In this document: in pieces, positions 32,295-40,150 of the stretch | How the letters are laid out: every line of letters starts with the position of its first letter | Position numbering within the stretch: position 1 is the stretch's first letter | IMG/VR virus record: IMGVR_UViG_3300028837_001401 | Span: 1-61,086 of that record | From: a virus | Strand: one strand, 5' to 3' | Length of the DNA: 61,086 nucleotides | Notes under the pieces: generated by a model | The model's input: the letters and a program-made list of their open reading frames with translations, nothing else | Database searches by the model: none | Told to the model about the DNA's origin: nothing | Translations under genes and position numbers: made by a program

Positions 32295-32966
32295 ATGGTT
32301 TATCGTGTTCGAGTAGAGGGAATGGCTGGGAGTCGGGTGACGGTGTATGTCGGTATACCTGACGATTCTCCAGACATAGAGTCGGCTTGCAGAGAAGCTG
32401 TCCGGGAAAGGAATGAACGGTTACGGAAGCGGGGATTTTACCACGAGTGGGTGTTCGTGAAGATTATCAGACGTGACAGAGCAAAGGGTATTGATGGCTA
32501 TGGGAAGTATTATGACTTCACAGGACACGAAGAAAAGCACAGGTGCTTCTGGTGTGGGGAGGAGATCAAGCGGGGTCGATATTGTTGCGAGGAGCACAAG
32601 AGACAGTATAATGAGCACTTTCATTGGGTGGATGCCCGCTTTGCTTGCATCAGAAGGAGCACGGTTGGGGAAGTGGGATGGCAGCGGAGGGTCAGGTGCC
32701 AAGACTGTGGAGACGTCGAGATCTTCTGCACTGAGATACACCACGTGCACCACATCACGCCGATGGATGGTGAGCAGAGAGGATGGCACTGGCTGAACCG
32801 ACCGGAGAACCTCGTGTTACTATGTTCCGTGTGTCATAAGATCAGGCATGTAGAGCTGAACTATCTTATGAAGAAAGCAAGGACTCTGGAGACGGAGATA
32901 AAGAAGGAAAGGGAGCAAACGGTGAACAAACAGCAATTGAGTTTATTTCGAGAGGGTGTGATATGA
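32295..32966 (+). CDS. HNH endonuclease
   Basis: 223 residues from ATG 32295 (GAGG at 32283-32286; GTG 32286 is possible). It has an N-terminal beta domain, then CFWCGEEIKRGRYCCEEH (zinc knuckle), and the HNH core EIHHVHHITPMDG...NLVLLCSVCHKIRH. Such proteins in phages can be homing enzymes or packaging nucleases. It is followed by a short basic gene and a terminator, near the sigma-like and terminase genes. Confidence 0.8.
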   Translation: MVYRVRVEGMAGSRVTVYVGIPDDSPDIESACREAVRERNERLRKRGFYHEWVFVKIIRRDRAKGIDGYGKYYDFTGHEEKHRCFWCGEEIKRGRYCCEEHKRQYNEHFHWVDARFACIRRSTVGEVGWQRRVRCQDCGDVEIFCTEIHHVHHITPMDGEQRGWHWLNRPENLVLLCSVCHKIRHVELNYLMKKARTLETEIKKEREQTVNKQQLSLFREGVI

Positions 32967-33157
32967 GCTTAAAGAAGGCGAGGGAAATAATACAAGATGG
33001 TGGATATTTCTATGATCAGTTTGACGAGAAGGTAAAGGCTCACATAGAGTCGCTCAGGGGGAAGCAATACAAAGATCCAAAGAAGGTGGGGAAGCGGACG
33101 GCGCGGCTGAAGGAGCTGGAGGAACTGAGAAGGGAGAGTCAGAAGCGAAAAAAGTAA
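32963..33157 (+). CDS. Small basic hypothetical protein
   Basis: 64 residues, overlapping the HNH gene by 4 bases. Lys/Arg-rich, helical (KKVGKRTARLKELEELRRES). May bind nucleic acid. Last gene before the terminator. Confidence 0.5.
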   Translation: MSLKKAREIIQDGGYFYDQFDEKVKAHIESLRGKQYKDPKKVGKRTARLKELEELRRESQKRKK

Positions 33158-33221
33158 CATAAGTATGATTGTGACATCGTTGTCGATGTAAGTCTCTGAG
33201 AGACGAGTCTCGTGGTTGATC

Positions 33222-33260
33222 GGGGCTATTGGTGCTAAGGCACTGGTAGCCCCTTTTTTT
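33222..33260 (+). terminator. Rho-independent terminator
   Basis: GGGGCTA (33222-33228) pairs with TAGCCCC (33247-33253), with an inner GTGC/GCAC stem, followed by seven T residues. Closes the early/accessory transcription unit and sits 26 bases before the sigma region-4 gene. Confidence 0.85.
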
Positions 33261-33285
33261 ATTTTGATAAAAGGGTGGTGGTGGA

Positions 33286-33669
33286 ATGACAGAAGCTGAA
33301 GCCGAAAGGATCACAAACTGGAATGCTGGACATCTGGACTCCCGTGAGGTTATCGAGTCAATGCCGTGGTATCGACTGGAGACAGAGTTCCGGGACGGGA
33401 AGTTCAACAGTGGATTCTGCCGCATGGTGGGTCGGAAGTGGTTCGATGGGGGGTATGTGGTTACTGAGTGGGAGCATCTGGACATGGTGATGGATTTCGA
33501 GTGGGCGATGGAGGCTCTTTCGGATAGCGATAAAAGGCTGCTGCTGTTGTACTTTGCGGGATATACTCAGGAGTATATCGGCGGGCTATTCGGAGGTATG
33601 TCACAGCGTATGGTCTCGTATAATTTGAGGCGGATCAGGGAGCTACTGAGGAAAAAAATGACAACGTAA
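33286..33669 (+). CDS. Sigma-70 region 4-like protein
   Basis: 127 residues. The C-terminal 60 residues match sigma region 4: EALSDSDKRLLLLYFAGYTQEYIGGLF then SQRMVSYNLRRIRELLRKKM, a helix-turn-helix that normally touches the -35 element. The N-terminal half is a separate domain. No region 2 is present here, but the next gene has one. It starts a short unit between two terminators, just ahead of the late genes, so a late-gene transcription role is likely. Confidence 0.7.
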   Translation: MTEAEAERITNWNAGHLDSREVIESMPWYRLETEFRDGKFNSGFCRMVGRKWFDGGYVVTEWEHLDMVMDFEWAMEALSDSDKRLLLLYFAGYTQEYIGGLFGGMSQRMVSYNLRRIRELLRKKMTT

Positions 33670-33722
33670 TGTATAATTTGGGTCAAAAAAAACGGTATAA
33701 GTATATGAGGAGATTTTTTTCT

Positions 33723-34088
33723 ATGGAAGCGCAAACACAAATGAAAGAGTCGGTACGAGCTATGATGGAGGCACACGATGACTATGAAGCTCCGTTAAAG
33801 GAATTCGAGGGTGTTATCAAACAGATCGCAAGAAAGACGGTACCTAATGATCCGGAGGATTTGGAGCAGGAATTGAGGATCGTTCTGTGGCAATTGCCTC
33901 CCGATCAGACACGAGGCTGGTATATTGAGCGGCTAAAGAGCCGTGCGGTTGACTACGTGAGAAAAAAGGGTGCCCTCTGGGGAGAGGATGACAGGGAACT
34001 GAACGTATCGTTCGATGTCCTGGAGGACATGGGATTCCAGTTTGATACGAACAGGAAAGTGTATGCTCCTGTAAAGGAAATGGGATGA
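33723..34088 (+). CDS. Sigma-70 region 2-like protein
   Basis: 121 residues from ATG 33723, chosen for AGGAG at 33708-33712; a longer start at 33669 overlaps the previous stop. FEGVIKQIARKTVPNDPEDLEQELRIVLW, then IERLKSRAVDYVRKKG fits region 2 of sigma factors, which binds the core polymerase clamp and the -10 element. The residues beyond 80 are not sigma-like. With the upstream region-4 protein it may form a split sigma factor. Confidence 0.65.
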   Translation: MEAQTQMKESVRAMMEAHDDYEAPLKEFEGVIKQIARKTVPNDPEDLEQELRIVLWQLPPDQTRGWYIERLKSRAVDYVRKKGALWGEDDRELNVSFDVLEDMGFQFDTNRKVYAPVKEMG

Positions 34089-34092
34089 TTTG

Positions 34093-34157
34093 ACTCGGAT
34101 CAGCGAGGTGGTTTGTTGGCTGATGCAGATATGGGTGGAAGGTGGGACGATCCGAGT
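34093..34157 (+). other. Inverted repeat in the gap after the sigma-like genes
   Basis: ACTCGGATC at 34093-34101 is repeated inverted as GATCCGAGT at 34149-34157, nine perfect pairs across 47 bases. The 34089-34243 gap has no supported gene. The repeat may be an operator or the base of a leader structure. Confidence 0.4.
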
Positions 34158-34243
34158 TTGAGTAGTAGAGATATGGTTTTGGTGCAGGGTCTTTTCTGCC
34201 TTAAAAATGTCCTGCTTTGTGTTTTCCCCAAGACCCCGAACGG

Positions 34244-34284
34244 CGAGGTGAGTGGTTAAGAATCGCTCATCTCGTCTTTTTTTA
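34244..34284 (+). terminator. Rho-independent terminator before the methyltransferase gene
   Basis: CGAGGTGAGT (34244-34253) pairs with GCTCATCTCG (34265-34274) with G-T wobbles, followed by TCTTTTTTTA. Together with the one at 33222 it bounds the sigma-like pair. The next gene starts at 34301, so readthrough or antitermination must be possible. Confidence 0.75.
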
Positions 34285-34300
34285 TCTCTGGAGACCGGGA

Positions 34301-34822
34301 GTGAGTAAGAAAAAACCGCATGTGTCATACAATTCAGGAAACACCGAGTGGTATACCCCGCCTGAGATCATCGAAGCGGCGAGGAGGGTTCTGGGTGAGA
34401 TCGATCTAGATCCTGCCTCCTCAGAAGCTGCCAATGTGGTGGTGAAGGCGAAGCGGATCTATACCCAGGAGGATAGCGGCTTACTTCATCCCTGGACAGG
34501 GAGGGTCTGGCTTAACCCCCCATACTCAGCAGGACTGGTGAGAGAGTTCGTGGGGAAACTGGGGCGGGAATACGACAGCGGCAATGTGCGAGCGGCGATT
34601 GTCCTGGTGAACAACGCCACTGAAACGCAGTGGTTCCGGATGCTGGTAGAGATAGCGTCGGCGATCTGTTTTCCGACGGGTAGAATAAAATACTGGCGGA
34701 TGGAGGGGAGTATGCTCACGCCACTACAGGGGCAGGCTCTTCTGTATATTGGTGACGATGTTGAGAAGTTCAGGAAAGTATTCGGGGGGTTTGGATGGGT
34801 AACGAAGATAGATGGGCGATAG
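34301..34822 (+). CDS. Phage DNA N6-adenine methyltransferase (Dam-like, PF05869 type)
   Basis: 173 residues from GTG 34301, with a weak GGAG site. Signature blocks EWYTPPEIIEAARRVLG, IDLDPASSEAAN and VWLNPPYSAG, where NPPY is the adenine methyltransferase catalytic motif. The length matches the compact phage family. Probably protects phage DNA from restriction. One of three methyltransferases in the window. Confidence 0.85.
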   Translation: MSKKKPHVSYNSGNTEWYTPPEIIEAARRVLGEIDLDPASSEAANVVVKAKRIYTQEDSGLLHPWTGRVWLNPPYSAGLVREFVGKLGREYDSGNVRAAIVLVNNATETQWFRMLVEIASAICFPTGRIKYWRMEGSMLTPLQGQALLYIGDDVEKFRKVFGGFGWVTKIDGR

Positions 34823-34840
34823 ATTTTCTGAGGATGTGAA

Positions 34841-36127
34841 ATGAATAATTCCCTGACAATTGATAAAGAGTTTAGCCAACTGATACCTCCCTTGCGTGCG
34901 GAAGAGTATCAGGATTTAGAGGCAAGCATCCTGGAAGAAGGGTGTAGAGATGCGCTGGTTGTCTGGCCTACGACTGCTTATACAAATTGCAAGAATTGTC
35001 ATGATTCTGCAAGCATATTAGAACCCGCTATAGTTGACGGAGATTGGTATTGTGTATGCAATTTGTGCGGTCACGGACATTTCGCAGACGGAACATTGAT
35101 TGATGGCCATAATAGGTACAAGATATGCCAGAAGCATAGTATAGAGTTCGAGACAACCATTAAGGAATTTGCGGATAGAGAAGAAGCAAAGATCTGGATC
35201 CTGAACAACCAATTAGCAAGGCGGAATCTGACTGTTTATCAGCGGGGCGAATTGAGTCTCCGAAAGGCCGATATACTGAGGCTTAGGGCTAAGGAAAACC
35301 AACTATCTGGATTAAAACAATATCAAGAAGATACCGTTTGTATGAATTCATACAAACGGGAGAAGGCTGTTCCTGTGGATATTAAATCGGACTTGGGAAA
35401 AGAACTAGGAATAGGTTCTGAAACCATGAGCCGTATAATTAAAATTGATAAAGTTGCTCCCAATGAAACCAAAGAAAAGCTCCGATCGGGTGAGGTATCT
35501 ATTAATAGGGTTTATACAGACATCAAGCGAAAAGAGAAAGAGCAGGAGCGGCAAGAGCGCAGGCAGCAGAATCTTGAAATGGTAAAGAAGTCGCCTGATA
35601 TTGAGTCTCTAACAGGGAAATTCTCAACCATCATGATTGATCCACCCTGGGATTGGGGCGATGAGGGCGATGTTGACCAGTTTGGTAGAGCAAAACCGAC
35701 ATATCAAACTATGTCTATGACAGAGTTGCTTGAGTTACCTGCTGGGAATTTTGCAGATGTTGACTGTCACCTATATCTCTGGATAACTAACAGGTCGTTG
35801 CCAAAAGGCTTCCAGCTTATAGAGCGATGGGGATTCAGATATATTACCTGCCTTACGTGGTGTAAGCCTTCGATTGGCATGGGCAATTACTTCCGGGGGT
35901 CATCTGAGCATATCCTTTTCGCCGTTAAGGGATCTCAGGGGTTGAAAAGGCATGATATGGGAACATGGTTTCAAGCTCCGCGTGGCAAAGATGGGCATAG
36001 CAGCAAGCCCCAGGAGATATATGACATCATAGAATCATGCAGCCCAGGCCCTTATCTTGAGGTTTTTGCGCGGGCTGAAAGAGAAGGCTGGTTTTCGTGG
36101 GGAGCAGAAGTTGGCAATACAATATGA
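34841..36127 (+). CDS. ParB-N domain fused to an MT-A70-type DNA adenine methyltransferase
   Basis: 428 residues. Residues about 10-125 are a ParB-type domain (ADGTLIDGHNRYKICQKHSIEF) interrupted by a zinc ribbon (CKNCHDSASI ... CNLCGHGHF). A helix-turn-helix region follows (LGIGSETMSRIIKIDK). Residues about 255-425 are an MT-A70-like methylase with MIDPPWDWGDEG (DPPW) and SSEHILFAVKG. The ParB part may use CTP or recognise DNA to guide methylation. Same fusion logic as the ParB-DUF5131 protein at 8251. Confidence 0.85.
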   Translation: MNNSLTIDKEFSQLIPPLRAEEYQDLEASILEEGCRDALVVWPTTAYTNCKNCHDSASILEPAIVDGDWYCVCNLCGHGHFADGTLIDGHNRYKICQKHSIEFETTIKEFADREEAKIWILNNQLARRNLTVYQRGELSLRKADILRLRAKENQLSGLKQYQEDTVCMNSYKREKAVPVDIKSDLGKELGIGSETMSRIIKIDKVAPNETKEKLRSGEVSINRVYTDIKRKEKEQERQERRQQNLEMVKKSPDIESLTGKFSTIMIDPPWDWGDEGDVDQFGRAKPTYQTMSMTELLELPAGNFADVDCHLYLWITNRSLPKGFQLIERWGFRYITCLTWCKPSIGMGNYFRGSSEHILFAVKGSQGLKRHDMGTWFQAPRGKDGHSSKPQEIYDIIESCSPGPYLEVFARAEREGWFSWGAEVGNTI

Positions 36128-36641
36128 TTTTTCAGAACGCCTTCAATTCAGCGAGGGGATAAGTAATAAAAAGGACATCAAAGAGATATTGCTGACGAAC
36201 ATTTCGGGAGCAGTTTCTATATCTAAAGCCAGCTTGGTTGATGACAGGAACGGGACTGACTATTATGTCACTATTGAATCGGGTAAAAAATTAAGCATTG
36301 ATGTGAAGGTTAGAGAGAAAGACTTCTCCCAGATTAAAGCAATATGGGATGACCTGGCGCTGGAAACATGGTCAGTTGTCGAAGACAAGGTAGTAGGCTG
36401 GACAAGGAACAGTAATAAACAAACGGATTATGTTCTCTGGTTTTGGCAGGATACGGGAAGATGGTGTTTAGTGCCGTTTTTGATGCTCTGCACAGTATAT
36501 AAAGAATATTGGAAAATATGGAAAAAAAGGTACAAAACGGAATTGCAGAAAACAACTTTGCATGGTCGAATGTATCATAGCGAATGCACTTTTGTCCCTC
36601 GTCATTTGGTGTGGAAGAAAATATACGAGAGATATAGTTAG
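36111..36641 (+). CDS. Possible PD-(D/E)XK-type nuclease
   Basis: 176 residues; TTG 36111 chosen because GGGGAG is 7 bases before it, an ATG is lacking. YYVTIESGKKLSIDVKVREKD and DDLALETWSVVEDKVVGW give a D-x(n)-D-x-K-type pattern, followed by YVLWFWQDTGRW. These motifs suggest a restriction-like nuclease fold, but the active site cannot be confirmed. It overlaps the methylase end by 17 bases, as in restriction-modification pairs. Confidence 0.5.
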   Translation: MAIQYDFSERLQFSEGISNKKDIKEILLTNISGAVSISKASLVDDRNGTDYYVTIESGKKLSIDVKVREKDFSQIKAIWDDLALETWSVVEDKVVGWTRNSNKQTDYVLWFWQDTGRWCLVPFLMLCTVYKEYWKIWKKRYKTELQKTTLHGRMYHSECTFVPRHLVWKKIYERYS

Positions 36642-36655
36642 GGCTGCATAGGACG

Positions 36656-37138
36656 ATGGCTAAATTCAATTCAAGACAGGAAAAATTCATACAGAACTAC
36701 CTCAAAGGCATGACTGAGACCGATGCATATATGGCTGCCGGGTATAAATGCAAAAACGCTTTTGTAGCCAGAAATGCTGCATCCAGATTGTTGGCAAATG
36801 TTGGCATCTCCGAAGAAATAGAGAAACGCAAAAAGCAGCGCAGAGAGAGTTTTGAAAGGAAGCTGGATGATATAGCGAAGGAGGCTCTTGAAAAGCTCCC
36901 GAAGCTGGTAAATTCAGGCACGAGGGATGATTCGGTAAAGATACAAGCTATTAACACAGCCTTGAAATATGCCGGCTTAGAGCCGCCGAAGAAAACAGAA
37001 CATAGTGGGAAGATAGAGACAGAGCAGAAGATGAAGTGGGTAATCGGTTCGGACGAGGAATATGATGATCTTGTTAGACGACTTGCAAGAGACAATGGAA
37101 AAGGAGAGGAAGCGGGCGCAGAGGCAGGCGCTTCTTGA
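36656..37138 (+). CDS. terS: Terminase small subunit
   Basis: 160 residues. NSRQEKFIQNYLKGMTETDAYMAAGY, then AASRLLANVGISEEI, is the DNA-binding helix-turn-helix of TerS, followed by an oligomerisation helix (SFERKLDDIAKEALEKL). It recognises the packaging site and brings DNA to the large subunit. Overlaps terL by 77 bases, an unusually long overlap. Confidence 0.88.
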   Translation: MAKFNSRQEKFIQNYLKGMTETDAYMAAGYKCKNAFVARNAASRLLANVGISEEIEKRKKQRRESFERKLDDIAKEALEKLPKLVNSGTRDDSVKIQAINTALKYAGLEPPKKTEHSGKIETEQKMKWVIGSDEEYDDLVRRLARDNGKGEEAGAEAGAS

Positions 37139-38432
37139 GCAACGCGAGCCTACCGAGAGCACATTAGTTTTCTGGATAAAGAGTGTTTTAGGCATTTGGA
37201 TACCTGTTTTCCCCGTATGTTCCGAGCACTGTTCGCCTTATGAATATTTTCACGATAGGTACTTTGACAAATATAACAAAACGATAGCGTGGGCAGCGAG
37301 ATCAGGCGGAAAATCCTACATGACCGGGCTTGAGTGCTGGCTAAAGGCACGATTCAGACCGAAGTGGGAAGCGATGATAACTGGCGGATCGAAGCAGCAG
37401 AGCCGGATGTCGTATAAAGCCACAAGTGATTTTTGGGATATAACAGACGATATAGATGGCAGAAGCGTTCTGGTAAAAGAGCCGTTAATGGACAGGACGC
37501 TATTCAAAAACGGCTCTTCCTATAGCATATCCGCCGCAGGGGAAAAGTCAGTAAGGGGCGAGCACCCGAATCAGAATTTTCTCGATGAAATAGATGAGAT
37601 GGAATTCGTGGTCTATGACGCTGTGGTAAAACAGCCACAATCAAAGCACGGCCACAGGGCAAACTGGGCTTTAACATCCACCATGCACAAAGCTGGCGGC
37701 ATCATGGAGAATACAATTGATAACGCCGCCGTGCAGGGCTATCAAGTATATACATGGTGCATCCTGGAGGTAATGGAAGGATGTTATGATTACTCGTGTT
37801 CCAGATGCCCGTTGTCGGAATGGTGTCAAGGTCAGATGAAAGAAGCCATGAAGCGGGCAGAGAAATTTGAGCGTGGCAACAGTAAAGAAAAGATAAAAAA
37901 GGGCCAGCCCGCAAAAATGGGCTTTAACCCCGTTCAGGACGTTATTGACAAGGTGCAACTGGGTGAGATGGAGGATGAGTCGGGTGAGATTGAGCCGATA
38001 GATATTGAGGCGGACTTATTCTGCCGCCGTCCGAGCAGATCGGGTCGTGTGTATCCTGACTTTGACGAGTTGACTCATGTGGTGGAGAATTTCGAGATAC
38101 CACCAACATGGAGACGGTATAGGGCCATCGATTTTGGATATGAGAATCCTTATGCCGTTCTATACATAGCCGTCGATCCGAGTGATCGGATATTCATATA
38201 CAGGGAGTTATACGAGCGGCACAAGACGAATCCACAGATGGCTGCTCTCATGACTGACGGGTTCGATCAGAGCAATTTCGAGTGGAGTATTGCCGACCGA
38301 GCGAATCCGAGTGACATCAGGGAGCTGAACGACTACGGGATCGCTACAGGAGCGGCGGAGTCATCTCTGAAAGACCGGAAACGCCTGAGAAGAAACACGA
38401 TCATGCCTGTGATGCCTTCCGATACTGGATAG
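37062..38432 (+). CDS. terL: Terminase large subunit, last motif out of frame
   Basis: 456 residues (ATG 37065 is an equally good start). Walker A AARSGGKS at about 78-85, Walker B FLDEIDEME at about 173, and the first nuclease Asp in AIDFGYENPYAVLY at about 355. The second, IADRANPSD, is near 412. The usual last motif, DH-x2-DA-x-RY, is absent from this frame: after about residue 430 it reads RRNTIMPVMPSDTG and stops. It is present in the +2 frame, as HDHACDAFRYW at 38396-38428, ending at 38482 in a stop-start overlap with the next gene. About 50 residues normally found between these motifs also seem to be missing. Confidence 0.85.
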   Translation: MMILLDDLQETMEKERKRAQRQALLEQREPTESTLVFWIKSVLGIWIPVFPVCSEHCSPYEYFHDRYFDKYNKTIAWAARSGGKSYMTGLECWLKARFRPKWEAMITGGSKQQSRMSYKATSDFWDITDDIDGRSVLVKEPLMDRTLFKNGSSYSISAAGEKSVRGEHPNQNFLDEIDEMEFVVYDAVVKQPQSKHGHRANWALTSTMHKAGGIMENTIDNAAVQGYQVYTWCILEVMEGCYDYSCSRCPLSEWCQGQMKEAMKRAEKFERGNSKEKIKKGQPAKMGFNPVQDVIDKVQLGEMEDESGEIEPIDIEADLFCRRPSRSGRVYPDFDELTHVVENFEIPPTWRRYRAIDFGYENPYAVLYIAVDPSDRIFIYRELYERHKTNPQMAALMTDGFDQSNFEWSIADRANPSDIRELNDYGIATGAAESSLKDRKRLRRNTIMPVMPSDTG

Positions 38433-38482
38433 TAGCATGGCGACGTGGAGGAGTGAGAATCTCGAAAGGAAAGTATAGGTGA
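38342..38482 (+). pseudogene. Detached C-terminal segment of terminase large subunit (other frame)
   Basis: Frame reading ...YRSGGVISERPETPEKKH and DHACDAFRYW, matching the typical end of TerL proteins with the third nuclease Asp. It continues VAWRRGG to a stop at 38480-38482, which overlaps GTG 38479 of the next gene. That junction supports this frame as the ancestral TerL end. Confidence 0.7.
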
Positions 38483-38907
38483 AATACCCTGTGGAAATGA
38501 GCACATACGGCGACCCGAAGGATTACGACTGGGGGAGTATGAAACGGACGCCAGATATGGTCAAGAGGAAAGTTCAATCTGTCCTGATGCTTGCGACGAG
38601 ACAAGACCCACCGCATTTGATAGACATGGCTGTCTTGAATGATCAAATGGTGGAGATATGGTTCACTATTGAGCCGTATGCGGAGGATAATGCCGATGTG
38701 GTTGCTGAGAAGGGCATACAGGGGTGGGACATCAAGTTCAAACTGTTCAGGACTTTTCCGTGGACTAGGATCTCAGACGCTAAGGTAAACTCGGTGAATT
38801 ATAACCGTGTGACGCATGATGTGTGGAAATGGCGGATGCACAAGACGAATCTGGAGAGTATGGAGGAAATGTATACCCGTCAGAGTAAGGGTATATACTG
38901 GCGATAG
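38479..38907 (+). CDS. Hypothetical protein after terminase
   Basis: 142 residues from GTG 38479, coupled to the alternative-frame end of TerL. Beta-rich with MVEIWFTIEPYAEDNADVV. Probably a conserved head-region protein; not recognised. Confidence 0.55.
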   Translation: MKYPVEMSTYGDPKDYDWGSMKRTPDMVKRKVQSVLMLATRQDPPHLIDMAVLNDQMVEIWFTIEPYAEDNADVVAEKGIQGWDIKFKLFRTFPWTRISDAKVNSVNYNRVTHDVWKWRMHKTNLESMEEMYTRQSKGIYWR

Positions 38908-38917
38908 GAGATGAATT

Positions 38918-39223
38918 ATGGATCTATCTATTCTGGAGGAAATTAGGAGAGAACGAATACGGCAGAAAGACATGTGGTCTGGTGAGTTCGACCGGGAGAA
39001 CACGATCAACGACTGGTTGACATATATGGTGGTGTACCTTGCCAGGGGAGCACAGTGGCATCCTGACTGTCCCGACTTTGATGAGGCAAAGGAGAAGTTC
39101 AGGGAGAACTTGGTGAAAGTTGCCACTCTTGCGGTTGCTGCCATAGAGTGTCTGGATAAAGACGAGACAGCCCCACGGCATTATGATGAGGGTTTCCTGG
39201 AGGTCTCTGTGGAGCTGGAGTGA
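38918..39223 (+). CDS. Conserved phage protein of MazG-neighbourhood type
   Basis: 101 residues. NTINDWLTYMVVYLARGA, FRENLVKVATLAVAAIECL and PRHYD resemble a conserved phage protein often seen near MazG-like and nucleotide-metabolism genes. An alpha-helical nucleotide-pyrophosphohydrolase fold is possible. The activity is not visible in the sequence. Confidence 0.5.
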   Translation: MDLSILEEIRRERIRQKDMWSGEFDRENTINDWLTYMVVYLARGAQWHPDCPDFDEAKEKFRENLVKVATLAVAAIECLDKDETAPRHYDEGFLEVSVELE

Positions 39224-39228
39224 TATGA

Positions 39229-39304
39229 GCCGGTGTGGCTCAACTGGCAGAGTAGCTGATTTGTAATCAGACTGTTGGAGGTTCGATTCCTCCCACCGGC
39301 TCCA
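39229..39304 (+). tRNA. tRNA-Thr (TGT)
   Basis: 76 bases. Acceptor GCCGGTG/CACCGGC, D-arm GCTC/GAGT, anticodon loop TTTGTAA (anticodon TGT), T-arm GGAGG-TTCGATT-CCTCC, encoded CCA end. A G.A at the top of the anticodon stem is the only irregularity. Confidence 0.92.
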
Positions 39305-39322
39305 GATAAGGAAACAAGGGTA

Positions 39323-39526
39323 ATGGGAAAACTTCATAAAATACGAAAGGCATTCAACCGCCTCCCGGACAGAGAGAAACATAAACTCGCAGGATACAGT
39401 TCAGGAGTGTGGTTCTGGCCTAACGGTGAGGTGCGTCTGTGGGTCTTTACTGAGTCGTATCGTGGGTATGTGAGGAAACTAGCACAGGCCTGGCTTGACG
39501 AGCAGGGTCGTTCCGAATGGGAGTAG
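39323..39526 (+). CDS. Small hypothetical protein between tRNAs
   Basis: 67 residues from ATG 39323 (an upstream ATG would lie in the tRNA). Basic N-terminus, then LAGYSSGVWFWPNGEVRLWVF. No family recognised. Confidence 0.5.
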   Translation: MGKLHKIRKAFNRLPDREKHKLAGYSSGVWFWPNGEVRLWVFTESYRGYVRKLAQAWLDEQGRSEWE

Positions 39527-39541
39527 TATGGTGATGCGGGT

Positions 39542-39697
39542 GTGTTGCATATATGCGATCATTGTAAGAACGTGGCGATGCGCCCGAAGATGATCCTTGA
39601 AGACGGTCGGCAGTGGTACGACTGCCCTGAGTGTGGAAGGATATGGATCAGAGAGGACACGAGACGGATATACAGAGTGAGTATTTCGGGGGTGTAG
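39542..39697 (+). CDS. Small zinc-ribbon protein
   Basis: 51 residues from GTG 39542. CDHCKNVAM and CPECGRIW form two CxxC knuckles 25 residues apart, the spacing of a rubredoxin-like ribbon. Weak ribosome site. Its end runs into the structured segment that follows. Confidence 0.5.
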   Translation: MLHICDHCKNVAMRPKMILEDGRQWYDCPECGRIWIREDTRRIYRVSISGV

Positions 39698-39796
39698 CGC
39701 CATGCGATTCCGCCTGTGCCAAACTCCGAGTAGGGAGAGGGCGGTTCAAGCAGGGGTTGGCAATCCTGCAATAAAGCGGTTACTCCGTCACCCCCG
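39687..39796 (+). ncRNA. Candidate structured RNA
   Basis: CGGGGGTG at 39687-39694 and CACCCCCG at 39789-39796 form eight perfect pairs that close a 94-base loop. Inside is a GCAGG/CCTGC hairpin near 39750-39772. The segment has no gene and lies among three tRNA genes. It is too irregular for a tRNA: no T-arm or anticodon arm can be read. Confidence 0.4.
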
Positions 39797-39835
39797 ATGT
39801 GCCCACTCTTGGTAAAGCTGCGATGGAGGTAAGGT

Positions 39836-40036
39836 ATGTTTAGTTGGCAAATAAACAGAATGGCACGGTATAGGGATCGAATGAAGAGGATAAATGATCG
39901 CAGATACGGGGAGGATGCCAGTGTTAGTCCGGACGGGGAATATATGGGCCATTTTGGTAGTCGTGGAAGTAAGTCGCCTACAAACAAGACTGATCCGTTG
40001 AGTAAGATTTTCCGCGTTTTGGGGTGTAAAGAATAA
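39836..40036 (+). CDS. Small basic hypothetical protein
   Basis: 66 residues behind GGAGGTAAGGT. Basic (MARYRDRMKRINDRRYG), then Gly/Ser-rich. Not recognised. Confidence 0.5.
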   Translation: MFSWQINRMARYRDRMKRINDRRYGEDASVSPDGEYMGHFGSRGSKSPTNKTDPLSKIFRVLGCKE

Positions 40037-40060
40037 CGCCCCAGGATGCGTGTATTCTGG

Positions 40061-40138
40061 GGGTCAGTAGCTTAATTGGATCAGAGCAGCGGTCTCCAAA
40101 ACCGTGGGGTGTGGGTTCGACTCCCACCTGACTCGCCA
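40061..40138 (+). tRNA. tRNA-Trp (CCA)
   Basis: 78 bases. Acceptor GGGTCAG/CTGACTC with one G-T wobble, D-stem GCTT/GAGC, anticodon stem GCGGT/ACCGT with loop CTCCAAA (anticodon CCA), T-arm GTGGG-TTCGACT-CCCAC, discriminator G and CCA. Confidence 0.92.
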
Positions 40139-40150
40139 GAAGACAAGTAT

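Noticed and set aside
39687-39796. A fourth tRNA gene, perhaps with an intron
   Set aside because: The closing stem is strong but no anticodon arm or T-arm with TTC is present.
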